Positions 19,401 to 27,115 of a stretch of DNA of 64,000 nt are shown piece by piece (positions within the stretch are counted from its first letter, which is position 1; the number at the start of each line of letters is the position of its first letter). The stretch comes from Renibacterium sp043789415 (GTDB lineage Bacteria; Actinomycetota; Actinomycetes; Actinomycetales; Micrococcaceae): assembly GCF_043789415.1 (NCBI RefSeq), contig NZ_JBDLLW010000001.1, positions 1,798,001 through 1,862,000 of the forward strand, given 5' to 3'. A program made the position numbers and the translations under genes. The notes beneath the pieces were generated by a model. That model searched no databases. It saw nothing but the letters and a program-made list of their open reading frames with translations, and had not been told where the DNA came from.

Positions 19401-20024
19401 GCAGCCGGTGAGGATCAGCCAATGCCCTTCCGCTGCTTCCGCGAGCTGGGTCAGCTGGTAACGAGGGCGGCCCTTCGCCGCCTCCTGAGCCAATTGCCCC
19501 CGGGTGATGGCACTGGAGAGCCGGTGGTACCCGGCGACGCCGCGGGCCAGCACGAGCAGATGATCGCCCTCCGGATCGGCTTCCCCGTTCTGCGGTTTAC
19601 TCAGGCCCAGCGAGAGCTCGGCGCCGTAGACGGTTTTCAGTTCCGGGTAGGCCGCCGCGGCTTCCGCGAATTGAGCGGCGCCGTAGAGGCCATCGTGATC
19701 GGTGAGCGCAATGCTGTGCAACCCCAGTCGCACCGCTTCCTCGACCAATTCAGCGGGGTCGGCGGCGCCGTCCAGGAAGCTGAAATTCGAGTGTGCGTGA
19801 AGTTCTGCGTAGGGCACGAGGGGCCCGGCGGGCGGGCTGATTTCACGCGGGATGTAGGGGCCCCGTTGATAATTCCAGGCCGGAGCAGCTCCGCCGTCGT
19901 GCTCTGGTTCATCGCTGGGCGAATCGTGCTGGCCCGGTGCTGCCCGATCGGGGTGGTTGACCGCTCTTCCGGAGAGCCTGCGCTCGAATTCCTTCCACGG
20001 CATCGGAGGGTTATGCCAGCCCAT
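16404..20024 (-). CDS. dnaE2: Error-prone DNA polymerase III alpha subunit DnaE2
   Basis: 1206-residue C-family polymerase. The PHP domain begins about residue 70 (YAELHAHSNFSFLDGA), and the polymerase active site is PDIDVDFDARRREE. The N-terminus MGWHNPPMPW is typical of actinobacterial DnaE2. A low-complexity insertion (about 910-960) falls before the C-terminal helix-hairpin and OB regions. Start ATG 20024 has an AAGGAG site. It works with ImuA' and ImuB in SOS-induced translesion synthesis. It lies 118 bp after imuB, so it may be in the same transcript, although a 20-bp palindrome sits in that gap. Confidence 0.95.
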   Translation of the reverse strand: MGWHNPPMPWKEFERRLSGRAVNHPDRAAPGQHDSPSDEPEHDGGAAPAWNYQRGPYIPREISPPAGPLVPYAELHAHSNFSFLDGAADPAELVEEAVRLGLHSIALTDHDGLYGAAQFAEAAAAYPELKTVYGAELSLGLSKPQNGEADPEGDHLLVLARGVAGYHRLSSAITRGQLAQEAAKGRPRYQLTQLAEAAEGHWLILTGCRKGTVRRALAEGLLHGDDGAAAKTELRHLADLFGQRNVAVELSDHGHPQDSTNNDLLARIARELGLPMVATNNVHYARPEQYRTAAALAAVRARRSLAELDGWLPAGPSAFLRSGAEMARRFSRFRNAEGDSAVERSVLLAEELAFPLEKAKPRLPKLKLPAEHTQMSYLRQEVWKGAAQKYPELNQEKRRRIENELAVIEAKDFPGYFLIVHDIVRYAKTQGILCQGRGSAANSAVCYVLGITAVDSIKHNLPFERFLSSIRDEEPDIDVDFDARRREEVIQYVYRKYGRLNAAQVATVISYRPKFAVRDMAKALGYSAGQQDAWSKQLENPYGGGIRKSAQTEESGAATTEQRSVEPENDIPPDVKKLAADISKFPRHLGIHSGGMVLTDQPVSEICPIEHARMENRTVLQWDKDGCAYMGLVKFDLLGLGMLAALQQCFELVSENCGENWSLDDIPPAEQAVYDQLCLADTIGVFQVESRAQMSILPRLKPRKFYDLVVEVALVRPGPIQGGAVHPYMRRRANPEEITYDHPLLEPVLKRTLGVPIFQEQLMQMAIAIGNCSPEDADLLRRAMGSKRGLERIESLKAQLFAGMAENGITGETAEGIYQQIAAFSNFGFAESHSISFAHLVYVSAWLRLHYPAAFLASLLRSQPMGFYSARTLVEDARRHGVEVRGPDLLRSGVDADLELLDLEPSHATPQAQTARSKTPQVETVQPRESKAQPTIPAISTGMPSCLNQEQPDVGAFDRKADHRLAEHRRDGGHAVRLGLSSVKAVSKALAERIVAERSKAPFMDLADLARRVQPSAAQLEALAAAGAFDAFNKNRRAALWEAGPAAQERSDQLPGTMPRYEAPMLPEFTELDKLVSDIWATGISPDDNPVRHLRPELSQQGILAAADLKHIEPGRRVRIGGVVTHRQRPATANSTTFINIEDETGLINVVCSEGAWKRHRRTVRESEGLVVRGILERSAEGVMNLLADHFEELKLPVRMHSRDFR

Positions 20025-20066
20025 CTCAGCTCCTTGAAAATCCTAGAATCGGTGGTTGACGAAGCA

Positions 20067-20086
20067 GCTACGGTGCGCACCGTAGC
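20067..20086. repeat. 20-bp perfect palindrome between imuB and dnaE2
   Basis: GCTACGGTGCGCACCGTAGC is fully self-complementary with no loop, 43 bp upstream of dnaE2. It does not match the SOS box. It may be a dimeric operator or an RNA hairpin that tunes dnaE2 relative to imuAB. Confidence 0.6.
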
Positions 20087-20142
20087 GATGACAGTCCGGA
20101 ATCACAGTCCGGAGTCGGTGAGGGCCCGGAGATGACCTGAGC

Positions 20143-21711
20143 TCAGTCATAACTCGCCTCCGCGAACCACTGCCCATCCCGGTGAAAGAGCAACCAGGCG
20201 GAATTCGTGCTGTCGATGATCTGAAAGCGATACAGCTGTTGACCCGAGGCCTCCCACCAGCGCTCGTCGACCGGCCAGGGCCCGGCCCAGGCGTTAATCA
20301 GTCGTTCCTCGGCTTCCCCGGAGTCATCGGAGCGCGGAGGGGCGAAGAAAGCCGGGTCACCGCTCAACTCGAGGCGTTCATCCAGCTCAACCCGCTGACC
20401 TTGAGCATCCTTCACATGAACCTGCAATGGAGCTTCGAACAGCGTCGCCGGAAGCGGCCCGGAGACGGCACCGGGCCACGGCTGCTGGCGGCTCTTGCTT
20501 GCTGGCTCGACGTCGGTGGAATCTCCCCAGGGAATCAGCACGCTTCGCTGAGCCAGCATCCGACCACCCGTCAGCACCGCGGTCAGCACCGCACTGTGCC
20601 CCAGCATGTTCTGAATGCGGGAGAGGCCGTGATGCACTCGCTCCTGAGGCCCATTGCCCCAGAGCCCCGCGGTATGCGAGCTGAGCTGATCAGTGGTTTC
20701 CGGGCTGAGCACGACCTTGGTGATCCCGGAGTCCAGCTCGCTGTTCCAATCGGCGCTGCTCTTGACATTGCTTTGCAGTTGCCAGCGGACTCGATCCAGA
20801 ACGTCCTCCGGATCAAAAAAGCGCGGGTGTTTCCATACCTTCTCCAGGTGCTCGCCGGAATCGCTCTGCAGCTGGATCCTGAGTGCCGTGCAGACCAATC
20901 CCGCCGCGGTTATTGCCTCGATGAATCGTTCTGCCGAGGTCTTCACGGCGAAGGCTAGCTGATCCACCCGGTCCAACGGGGGTTCGAAGTTCAAGAAGAC
21001 CTCGAAATTAGTCGGTGGAGTCCGGGGCACCACCGCCCTGGGATCCAGGCCCCGAGCCAGCAGATGGGCCCGTGCGCCGTCTTCACCGAAGCGGTTTCGC
21101 ACCTTCACTGTGGTGAGTGCTGCGAAATCCCCCAGGGTTTGCAGCCCCAGACGCTCCAGGAGGCTCACAAGTTCTGTCTGCTCCAGGACGTCCAAGCCCA
21201 ACCTGGAAAGAAATTCGGCGGAGGCACCGGGTTCCACAATGCGAAGATTCGAGGTTTTGCGAGCCGCCTGTTCTGCCGCAAAGATGCCATCGGCAATGCC
21301 CACTCGAACGTCTCGCACCCCTAGACCGAGCAGCGTACTCCGAAGCACCTCTGCGGCTTGCTGCTCTCCGCCGAAGTAGCGGGCTGGACCCTTGGCGCGG
21401 ATGGCGCAGGTACCAGGGCGAATCACCTGGACTCCGGGCATGATCTGTTCAATAGCGGCAATAACCGGGGCGAAGACCCGGGCGTCCACCGCTGGATCGT
21501 AGGGCAGCACCTGAAGCCGGGGGCAGCGCGACTGTGCTTCACGTACTGTGAGACCCCGTTTGACCCCTTCCAGACGAGCGATCGAGGAACAGGCGAAGAT
21601 CTCGCCTTCCTTGACCAAGGCGAGAGGCGTTTCCGGATCGTGTGCTTGTTCTTGAAGAACCGCGCTGATCGGCCAGTCCGGGCACCAGAGCACCAGAGCA
21701 CGATGCTTCAT
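20143..21711 (-). CDS. imuB: ImuB, Y-family polymerase-like mutasome protein
   Basis: About 522 residues from ATG 21711, which overlaps the imuA' stop. It has the Y-family fold but opens with ALVLWCPDWP where active polymerases carry the first catalytic Asp, the known ImuB signature of a non-catalytic scaffold. Later segments match finger, thumb and little-finger regions, plus a long C-terminal part that in ImuB binds ImuA' and DnaE2. A longer in-frame reading to 21855 would lie inside imuA' and is rejected. Confidence 0.93.
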   Translation of the reverse strand: MKHRALVLWCPDWPISAVLQEQAHDPETPLALVKEGEIFACSSIARLEGVKRGLTVREAQSRCPRLQVLPYDPAVDARVFAPVIAAIEQIMPGVQVIRPGTCAIRAKGPARYFGGEQQAAEVLRSTLLGLGVRDVRVGIADGIFAAEQAARKTSNLRIVEPGASAEFLSRLGLDVLEQTELVSLLERLGLQTLGDFAALTTVKVRNRFGEDGARAHLLARGLDPRAVVPRTPPTNFEVFLNFEPPLDRVDQLAFAVKTSAERFIEAITAAGLVCTALRIQLQSDSGEHLEKVWKHPRFFDPEDVLDRVRWQLQSNVKSSADWNSELDSGITKVVLSPETTDQLSSHTAGLWGNGPQERVHHGLSRIQNMLGHSAVLTAVLTGGRMLAQRSVLIPWGDSTDVEPASKSRQQPWPGAVSGPLPATLFEAPLQVHVKDAQGQRVELDERLELSGDPAFFAPPRSDDSGEAEERLINAWAGPWPVDERWWEASGQQLYRFQIIDSTNSAWLLFHRDGQWFAEASYD

Positions 21712-22541
21712 GAGCTCATCGCCACAGCCCGTGCAGCATGCTCGGTGGCTGGCCGGGTGCTGCCGATCTGCGGCAATCGCTGTGCGGTTGCGGGCCAGGA
21801 ACCAGGGATCTGCAATTGAGTGTGTCTTTGAGGCGAAGCACCTCGACGACGCCACGTAGCGGCCACCGTAATGTGCTGACCGTTCAATTGCCCGTGACCT
21901 TCACCGAGGCCCTGCCAGTGGGTGGCCGCCGCGGACAGCTCAGCCTCGGCTTGCGGCCAAGGAGTCTGGCAGATCAGTACTGCGCCGCGTTGCCGCAGGC
22001 GGGCACCGAGCCGAGCCGTTTGGCCGGTCGAAGGCTGAGCTGGAGGGTTCAGCAGCAAGGCACTGACCACATCGATCAGAGCGGCTGAAACCCCCAGCCA
22101 GTGCTCTCCCGGGGAGGGGATCAAGACGAGACGATTCACATCAATGCCAAACTGGGCGGCCGCTTCGACGTTGAACTCCGGGACGCCGACCACCCCGCAC
22201 CAGCCGCCAGCGGCAGAGGGACCGGCCAGCAGGGCCATCGCAATGGCGTTGGACCGATGAACCGTATAGCTACTGCCCGCGCGCAGCGCCCCTCCGGGCA
22301 AAACAGGTCGAAGCGCGGGATAGGTCTCCACGTTTCGGGATTCCAGGCGTCCGCCTTCTGCTCGACTCAGCTGAGCCTGGCCTATTTTCGAGCGCAACTC
22401 CCGAATGGTTTCGCCGCTGGCTCGTTCTTCGGCCGGTACTCCACTGAGGTTTTTGAATCGACCTGACTCGGGCACAGCGGAGAGCGGGGTGCTACGGCGC
22501 GTCACGCTATCGAACTGATGTGCCTGTGATAGTGGATTCAT
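21708..22541 (-). CDS. ImuA'-type mutasome accessory protein
   Basis: 277 residues, RecA-like core without clear Walker motifs. Segments VLPGGALRAGSSYTV and GGWCGVVGVPEFNVEAA fit the actinobacterial ImuA' family. It is needed with ImuB for DnaE2 recruitment in mycobacteria. It heads the minus-strand cassette and overlaps imuB by 4 bp. A SOS-type palindrome lies 11-26 bp before the ATG, so expression is expected on DNA damage. Confidence 0.85.
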   Translation of the reverse strand: MNPLSQAHQFDSVTRRSTPLSAVPESGRFKNLSGVPAEERASGETIRELRSKIGQAQLSRAEGGRLESRNVETYPALRPVLPGGALRAGSSYTVHRSNAIAMALLAGPSAAGGWCGVVGVPEFNVEAAAQFGIDVNRLVLIPSPGEHWLGVSAALIDVVSALLLNPPAQPSTGQTARLGARLRQRGAVLICQTPWPQAEAELSAAATHWQGLGEGHGQLNGQHITVAATWRRRGASPQRHTQLQIPGSWPATAQRLPQIGSTRPATEHAARAVAMSS

Positions 22542-22551
22542 TTGTTAATAC

Positions 22552-22567
22552 TCGAATATAGATTCGA
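22552..22567. promoter_or_regulatory. LexA (SOS) box
   Basis: TCGAATATAGATTCGA is a perfect 6-4-6 palindrome close to the actinobacterial SOS box TCGAAC-N4-GTTCGA. It lies immediately upstream of the ImuA' start. Confidence 0.82.
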
Positions 22568-22623
22568 AGATGTCAATTGTGCCGAATGACCTATAAGAAG
22601 TCTTCGTCAACTAGGCTGGTGCA

Positions 22624-23325
22624 GTGTTGCGGATAGGATTCGTGCCGGGAGTGAGTCCGGACAAGTGGTTTCATCGCTGGGCCGAAAGGCATCCGGCGGA
22701 ACCCTTGCAACCCGAGTTGGTGCAGTGTTCGGAGCAGCGGGCAGCGCTCCTGGAAGATCGAGTCGAGTTGTGTTTCGTCAGGCTCCCGATCGATCGGACC
22801 GGGCTGCACCTCATTCCGCTGTACCGAGAAGTCGCCGTGGTGGTGGCGGCTAAAGACCATGAAGTCACCGTCTTTGAGGAACTCGAGCTCAAGGATCTCG
22901 CCGATGAGAATCTGCTGACCGCCTCCGATCACCCCGAGCAGATTGAGGCCGCACTCGATCTGGTGCAGGCCGGCGTCGGACTTCTCTTGCTCCCGCAGTC
23001 ACTGGCCCGGCAGCACAACCGCAAGGAGCTGCGGCATCGCCCCGTGCTGGATGCGCCGGGCAGTGATATCGGCTTGGCCTGGCTGGTGGAGCGTGAAGAG
23101 CCGGAGATCGAGGAATTCATCGGCGTCGTCCGGGGCCGGACCGCCAATAGCTCACGTCAAGAGCCGACTCCGCCGAGTCGTCCGGAGAAGCAGAGCGCGA
23201 AGAAAAGCTCAACACAGCCGGGGAGCGGCAAGCGAGCCAGCAGACAGCGGCAGCCCAGAAAGGGCGGGTCGGGCAAATCTCAGCCTCGCGGCAAGCAAAG
23301 CGGCCGCTCGAATAAAAAACGTTGA
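22624..23325 (+). CDS. LysR-type substrate-binding domain protein lacking a DNA-binding domain
   Basis: 233 residues. Residues 1-170 resemble the periplasmic-binding-like effector domain of LysR regulators (starts LRIGFVPGVSPDKWF, later PLYREVAVVVAAKDH). The usual N-terminal winged HTH is absent. No in-frame HTH is present upstream because the SOS box and the imuA' promoter lie there. Residues 175-233 form a Lys/Arg/Ser/Pro/Gly-rich disordered tail that could bind nucleic acid non-specifically. GTG 22624 has TAGGCT six bases upstream, so the gene looks leaderless and intact. Homologues of this form are common in Micrococcaceae (from memory); function unknown. Confidence 0.8.
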   Translation: MLRIGFVPGVSPDKWFHRWAERHPAEPLQPELVQCSEQRAALLEDRVELCFVRLPIDRTGLHLIPLYREVAVVVAAKDHEVTVFEELELKDLADENLLTASDHPEQIEAALDLVQAGVGLLLLPQSLARQHNRKELRHRPVLDAPGSDIGLAWLVEREEPEIEEFIGVVRGRTANSSRQEPTPPSRPEKQSAKKSSTQPGSGKRASRQRQPRKGGSGKSQPRGKQSGRSNKKR

Positions 23326-23361
23326 TCAGGATTTTGCAGGCTCTGACTCTGCTCCTGATCA
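23323..23361. terminator. Hairpin between convergent genes
   Basis: TGATCAGGA (23323-23331) and TCCTGATCA (23353-23361) pair perfectly. The first arm includes the stop codon of the LysR-like gene, and the second ends just before the symporter stop. Probably a bidirectional terminator. Confidence 0.5.
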
Positions 23362-23362
23362 G

Positions 23363-24325
23363 CTAGCCTGCCGAGTTCTGCCCAATTTCCAGCTCAGACC
23401 TTGAGGGCTCCGACCGGCGCGCCATCACGGCGGCCACGATCGCGCCGGAGACATTGTGCCAGACCGAGAAAATAGCTGCTGGCAGAGCAGCGAGTGGTGA
23501 GAAGTGCGCGGTGGCCAGCGAGGACGCCAGCCCGGAATTCTGCATACCGACTTCGAAGGCCAGGGCGCGGCGGGCTTTCACATCCAGCCCGCCGAGCTTC
23601 CCGGCCAGGTAACCTAGGCCCAGCCCGAAGGCGTTGTGCAGCACCACGGCCAGGAAGACGATAGCGGCCGCGCTGGCCAGCTTGCTGGCGCTTCCGGCCA
23701 CTACGATTGCGACGATAAAGGCGATCACCAGGGCCGAGATCCAGGGGAGTGCAGGAAGCACCTTGCTCACCAGCTTCTTCGCGAAGAGTCTGATCAGCAG
23801 GCCAGCGATCACCGGGACCAGCACGGTTTTCACAATATCGAGCACCATGCCTCCGGCGTCGATATTCAGAAAACTGCCCGCCAGCAGCAAGACCAGCAGT
23901 GGAGTGACCAGCGGTGCGACCAGGGTGGAGACGGTGGCCACGGCGACCGAGAGCGCGACGTCGCCCTTGGCCAGATAAGCCATCACATTGGAAGCGGTAC
24001 CGCTGGGGGCGCAGCCCACCAGGATCACCCCGGCGGCCAGCGCCGGGTCCAGATGCAGCACGACGGCGATCAGCCAGCCAGCGCCCGGCATGATGATGTA
24101 GTGAGCCAGCAGACCCAGTCCGACAGCCCACGGGCGTCTGACCACGGAAGCGAAGTCGGGCGGCGTCAGAGTCAGCCCCATGCAGAACATGATGACGCCG
24201 AGCAGATAAGGTACCGCTGGAGCGAGCGGACTCAGACCGCTGGGCCAGAGGAAACCCACGATCCCGGCGGCGATCACCAGCAGCGGGAACACGGTGACCG
24301 CTATTTTGGCGCGGCGTTCTTCCAT
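23363..24325 (-). CDS. Bile acid:sodium symporter family (BASS) transporter
   Basis: 320 residues with about nine hydrophobic segments. The family hallmark GCAPSGTASNVMAYLAKGD lies in the middle crossover region, and a polar charged tail ends the protein. Bacterial BASS proteins move organic anions such as pantoate, 2-keto acids or glycolate with sodium. No linked pathway gene is seen here; the substrate is unknown. Confidence 0.9.
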   Translation of the reverse strand: MEERRAKIAVTVFPLLVIAAGIVGFLWPSGLSPLAPAVPYLLGVIMFCMGLTLTPPDFASVVRRPWAVGLGLLAHYIIMPGAGWLIAVVLHLDPALAAGVILVGCAPSGTASNVMAYLAKGDVALSVAVATVSTLVAPLVTPLLVLLLAGSFLNIDAGGMVLDIVKTVLVPVIAGLLIRLFAKKLVSKVLPALPWISALVIAFIVAIVVAGSASKLASAAAIVFLAVVLHNAFGLGLGYLAGKLGGLDVKARRALAFEVGMQNSGLASSLATAHFSPLAALPAAIFSVWHNVSGAIVAAVMARRSEPSRSELEIGQNSAG

Positions 24326-24381
24326 CGGAGTTCTTCTTTCTCACTCAGTTTTCTGAACGGCTGGGATACCTGGGCGACTGT

Positions 24382-25482
24382 TCAGCTCCGGGACTGCCGG
24401 TAGCTGAGCATCTGACGCCAGCGCCGTTGCAAGCTCTCCCGGCGGCTGTTCCCGGCTTCTCCGGAGGCGGTGAGCTCGATGTGCTCCGGCCCGTAGCGCC
24501 AGAGCAGCAAGTCATCCAGTAGCCGGTCCGGCCCAGGGGAATAGCGGTGGTCCAGGGCGGTGCGCACATCGATGATCGACTCTGGCTGCAAGAGACCGGC
24601 CAGGTCAATGGTCGTGGTCAGTCCGTGGGCGGCCAGTAGCTCTGCCGCCCAGCCCCAGTCGTCGTCGGACTTGCGGTCCACATGCGGTAAGAGCGTCTGC
24701 CAGATCTCTTTGATCCGCTCTGGAGTGAGCGGCGCGGCACCTTCGCCGTCCTCGTCCCAGTAACTCGTCACCGTCTCGTAGCGTTCGTGCAATTCGGAGA
24801 AAGCCGATTCGACGGCTTCCAGCATGGCCGCCGTGGCGGTGAATTGCCGGTCGAAATAGGGGCTCCAGGCCCGGCGGTCCTCGGCCTTGAAGCGAATATC
24901 GTGCTCGATCTCGCTCCAGGCGTGGGCGAAGACGGTACGAATCTGACATTCAAAAATGTAGCTTCCGCTGGGTTTCACCGAGCCGTCGAGGCTTTCCTGA
25001 AAATCACGGACCACCTCATTCTGAATGCTGCGCAGAATCAGATGCCGACTCGAATAGCCATAGGTGCCGGATTCGATGGAACCGATATCTTTCTCCCGAT
25101 CCCCGCGGCAATCGAAGGTATGACGCTGCCGCTTAATCAGATTAGCCGCCATCGCGTTCTCGCTGGGCAGTGTGGTGATCACCCGCACTCCCACCAGATC
25201 AGTGAGATTCCGCAGCGGCTCTGGGAATTGCAGGGTCGGCTCGCCGTCCGGCTCGGTGGCTTCGAGCATTCTGGAGGCTTTTTCCCTGAAGGAGTCCACC
25301 GTTTTGGTCCGGCTCGAGACGAAGAGCGGTTTCGCCTCGGCTTCGGAGAAGATCTCCCGGATCCGGGTTTCCATTTCCGCGGTGACGCGTTTCAGTGTCG
25401 GCCTGATGCGGGCATACTCTTCAACGCTCGCGGCCACCGATGGACGCAGGCGTTCGTCTAGCCGTTCCCAATTGCTGGCCAT
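24382..25482 (-). CDS. RelA/SpoT-domain (p)ppGpp synthetase-like protein
   Basis: 366 residues. The RelA/SpoT nucleotidyltransferase domain lies at about 45-200, with SSRTKTVDSFREKA, NLTDLVGVRVITTLPS and ECQIRTVFAHAWSEIEHD. The HD hydrolase and C-terminal TGS/ACT regulatory domains of full-length Rel are missing, so it is of the small alarmone synthetase type with an extra helical C-terminal half (about 210-366). ATG 25482 has TAAGCT six bases upstream, a leaderless pattern. The C-terminal part could be regulatory or an antitoxin-binding domain, but no small partner gene is adjacent. Confidence 0.85.
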   Translation of the reverse strand: MASNWERLDERLRPSVAASVEEYARIRPTLKRVTAEMETRIREIFSEAEAKPLFVSSRTKTVDSFREKASRMLEATEPDGEPTLQFPEPLRNLTDLVGVRVITTLPSENAMAANLIKRQRHTFDCRGDREKDIGSIESGTYGYSSRHLILRSIQNEVVRDFQESLDGSVKPSGSYIFECQIRTVFAHAWSEIEHDIRFKAEDRRAWSPYFDRQFTATAAMLEAVESAFSELHERYETVTSYWDEDGEGAAPLTPERIKEIWQTLLPHVDRKSDDDWGWAAELLAAHGLTTTIDLAGLLQPESIIDVRTALDHRYSPGPDRLLDDLLLWRYGPEHIELTASGEAGNSRRESLQRRWRQMLSYRQSRS

Positions 25483-25525
25483 GCCACGAGCTTAACACTG
25501 TCCGCGCCGCACCCCGGAAATCTGG

Positions 25526-26278
25526 ATGTGGAAGCATGGAGTGGTGAAGCCTTTTCTTTTGCTCTCCACGCGCGCCGAAGACGGCGCCGCACTCGAGGAA
25601 GCGCAAGCCTTCGCGCGGTACACCGGCCTGAGCAAGCAACTGCTGCATTGGCACCGCCTAGAGGCGGCTCCGCTGCCCCGGCTGCAGCTCTCTGACTACT
25701 CCGGAATCGTGCTCGGCGGCAGTCCTTTCAACTCCTCGGATCGGCCCTCGCTGAAAAGCGTCACTCAGGAGCGTGTGGAAGTTGAACTCGCCGCGCTACT
25801 GGACGAGGTCGTCGACCGTGACTTCCCCTTTTTCGGTGCTTGCTACGGGGTGGGAACCCTGGGCAAGCATCAGGGGGCGGTGATCGACCGGAGATTCGGT
25901 GAGCCGATCGGCCCGGTCGAAATCCAGCTGACCGACGACGGCGCCGCAGACCCGCTGCTGGCAGGTTTGCCGGAGCGTTTTCAAGCCTTCGTGGGGCATA
26001 AGGAGGCCTGTTCCGCCTTGCCGTCGCACGCTGTTTTGCTGGCCTCTTCCGCCACTTCCCCGGTGCAGATGTTCCGGATCCGGAAAAACCTCTACGCCAC
26101 GCAATTCCACCCGGAACTGGATGTGGCGGGCATTCTGACGCGGATCGAGGTCTATCAGCACGCGGGCTACTTTCCCGCCGATGACTTCGAACAGGTGAAA
26201 GCGAAGGCCTTAGCCGCGAAGGTCGTGGAACCCGCCCGGATCCTGCGCAATTTCGCGCAGCGTTACGGCAAGGACTGA
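25526..26278 (+). CDS. Class I glutamine amidotransferase-like protein
   Basis: 250 residues, GMP-synthase-like GATase fold. The nucleophile elbow is FGACYGVGTLG (Cys about residue 113); a catalytic His-Glu pair appears in TQFHPELD near residue 200. Stand-alone members hydrolyse glutamine or gamma-glutamyl compounds. ATG 25526 is given, but a GTG at 25544 (starting KPFLLLSTRAEDG) may be the true start, because homologues usually begin there. The gene diverges from the RelA/SpoT-domain gene and is followed 4 bp later by an esterase-type hydrolase. Confidence 0.83.
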   Translation: MWKHGVVKPFLLLSTRAEDGAALEEAQAFARYTGLSKQLLHWHRLEAAPLPRLQLSDYSGIVLGGSPFNSSDRPSLKSVTQERVEVELAALLDEVVDRDFPFFGACYGVGTLGKHQGAVIDRRFGEPIGPVEIQLTDDGAADPLLAGLPERFQAFVGHKEACSALPSHAVLLASSATSPVQMFRIRKNLYATQFHPELDVAGILTRIEVYQHAGYFPADDFEQVKAKALAAKVVEPARILRNFAQRYGKD

Positions 26279-26282
26279 TCCG

Positions 26283-27056
26283 GTGCCGGGAGCCGCAGTG
26301 CAGCGGATCAGCTATGGCAGCGATCCGCAGCAATACGGTGAGTTGTACCGGGCCGCCGCGAGCTCACAGGCCGCTCCGCTGCTGAGGCCCGGGGTGGCGG
26401 TGATCGTCCACGGCGGTTACTGGCGTGCCCGTTACGGGGCCGAGTTGGGCCGGCCGCTCGCCGAGGATCTGGCGGCGCACGGGGTGACCAGCTGGAATCT
26501 GGAATATCGCCGTGCCGGGAACGGTGGAGGCTGGCCCGAGACTTTTGAAGACATCGCCGCGGGGATCGACGCTCTGGCCGCTCTGGACCTCGATCTCAGC
26601 GCTGTGGTGCTGATAGGGCATTCCGCGGGCGGGCAGCTGGCGCTCTGGGCCGCTGGCCGTTCAGCCTTGCCGCCGGAGGCTCCCGGGGCCCAGCCCGAGG
26701 TGATGCCGACCGCCGTCGTGAGCCAGTCGGGGGTGCTCGATTTGGTGGCGGCCCGGGAACTGAGGCTGAGCGATGATGCGGTGCTCAACTTCTTGGGCGC
26801 AAGCCCGGACGATCCGCGGTATCACTGGGCCGATCCCCGGCAGCGAGTGCCGGTCTCGGCCACGGTCTGGGCCGTCTACGGTGAGGCCGATGAGACCGTT
26901 CCGCCGCACTTCTCAACGGACTATGTGAGCACCGCGCTCGCCGCTGGCGGACGCGCAGCTGCGCTCGCGGTGCCCGGGGACCACTACGCTTTGATAGACC
27001 CGTCGACCGAGGCCTGGCGGAGCTGCCGGGAACTGGTGTTCCACGAGCTCGGCTGA
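26283..27056 (+). CDS. Alpha/beta hydrolase, BD-FAE/kynurenine-formamidase-like
   Basis: 257 residues. The oxyanion motif HGGYW (about residue 43) and nucleophile elbow GHSAGGQ are typical of the esterase/formamidase group. Later segments VYGEADETVPP and PGDHYALIDP supply the Asp and His. GTG 26283 follows the amidotransferase stop by 4 bp, so they are probably co-transcribed. The exact substrate is not evident. Confidence 0.82.
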   Translation: MPGAAVQRISYGSDPQQYGELYRAAASSQAAPLLRPGVAVIVHGGYWRARYGAELGRPLAEDLAAHGVTSWNLEYRRAGNGGGWPETFEDIAAGIDALAALDLDLSAVVLIGHSAGGQLALWAAGRSALPPEAPGAQPEVMPTAVVSQSGVLDLVAARELRLSDDAVLNFLGASPDDPRYHWADPRQRVPVSATVWAVYGEADETVPPHFSTDYVSTALAAGGRAAALAVPGDHYALIDPSTEAWRSCRELVFHELG

Positions 27057-27115
27057 GTTCGCTCTCAGATGAGCAAGGCGTCAACTGAGCGCGGCAGGTC
27101 TTGTAGGCTAACCGT

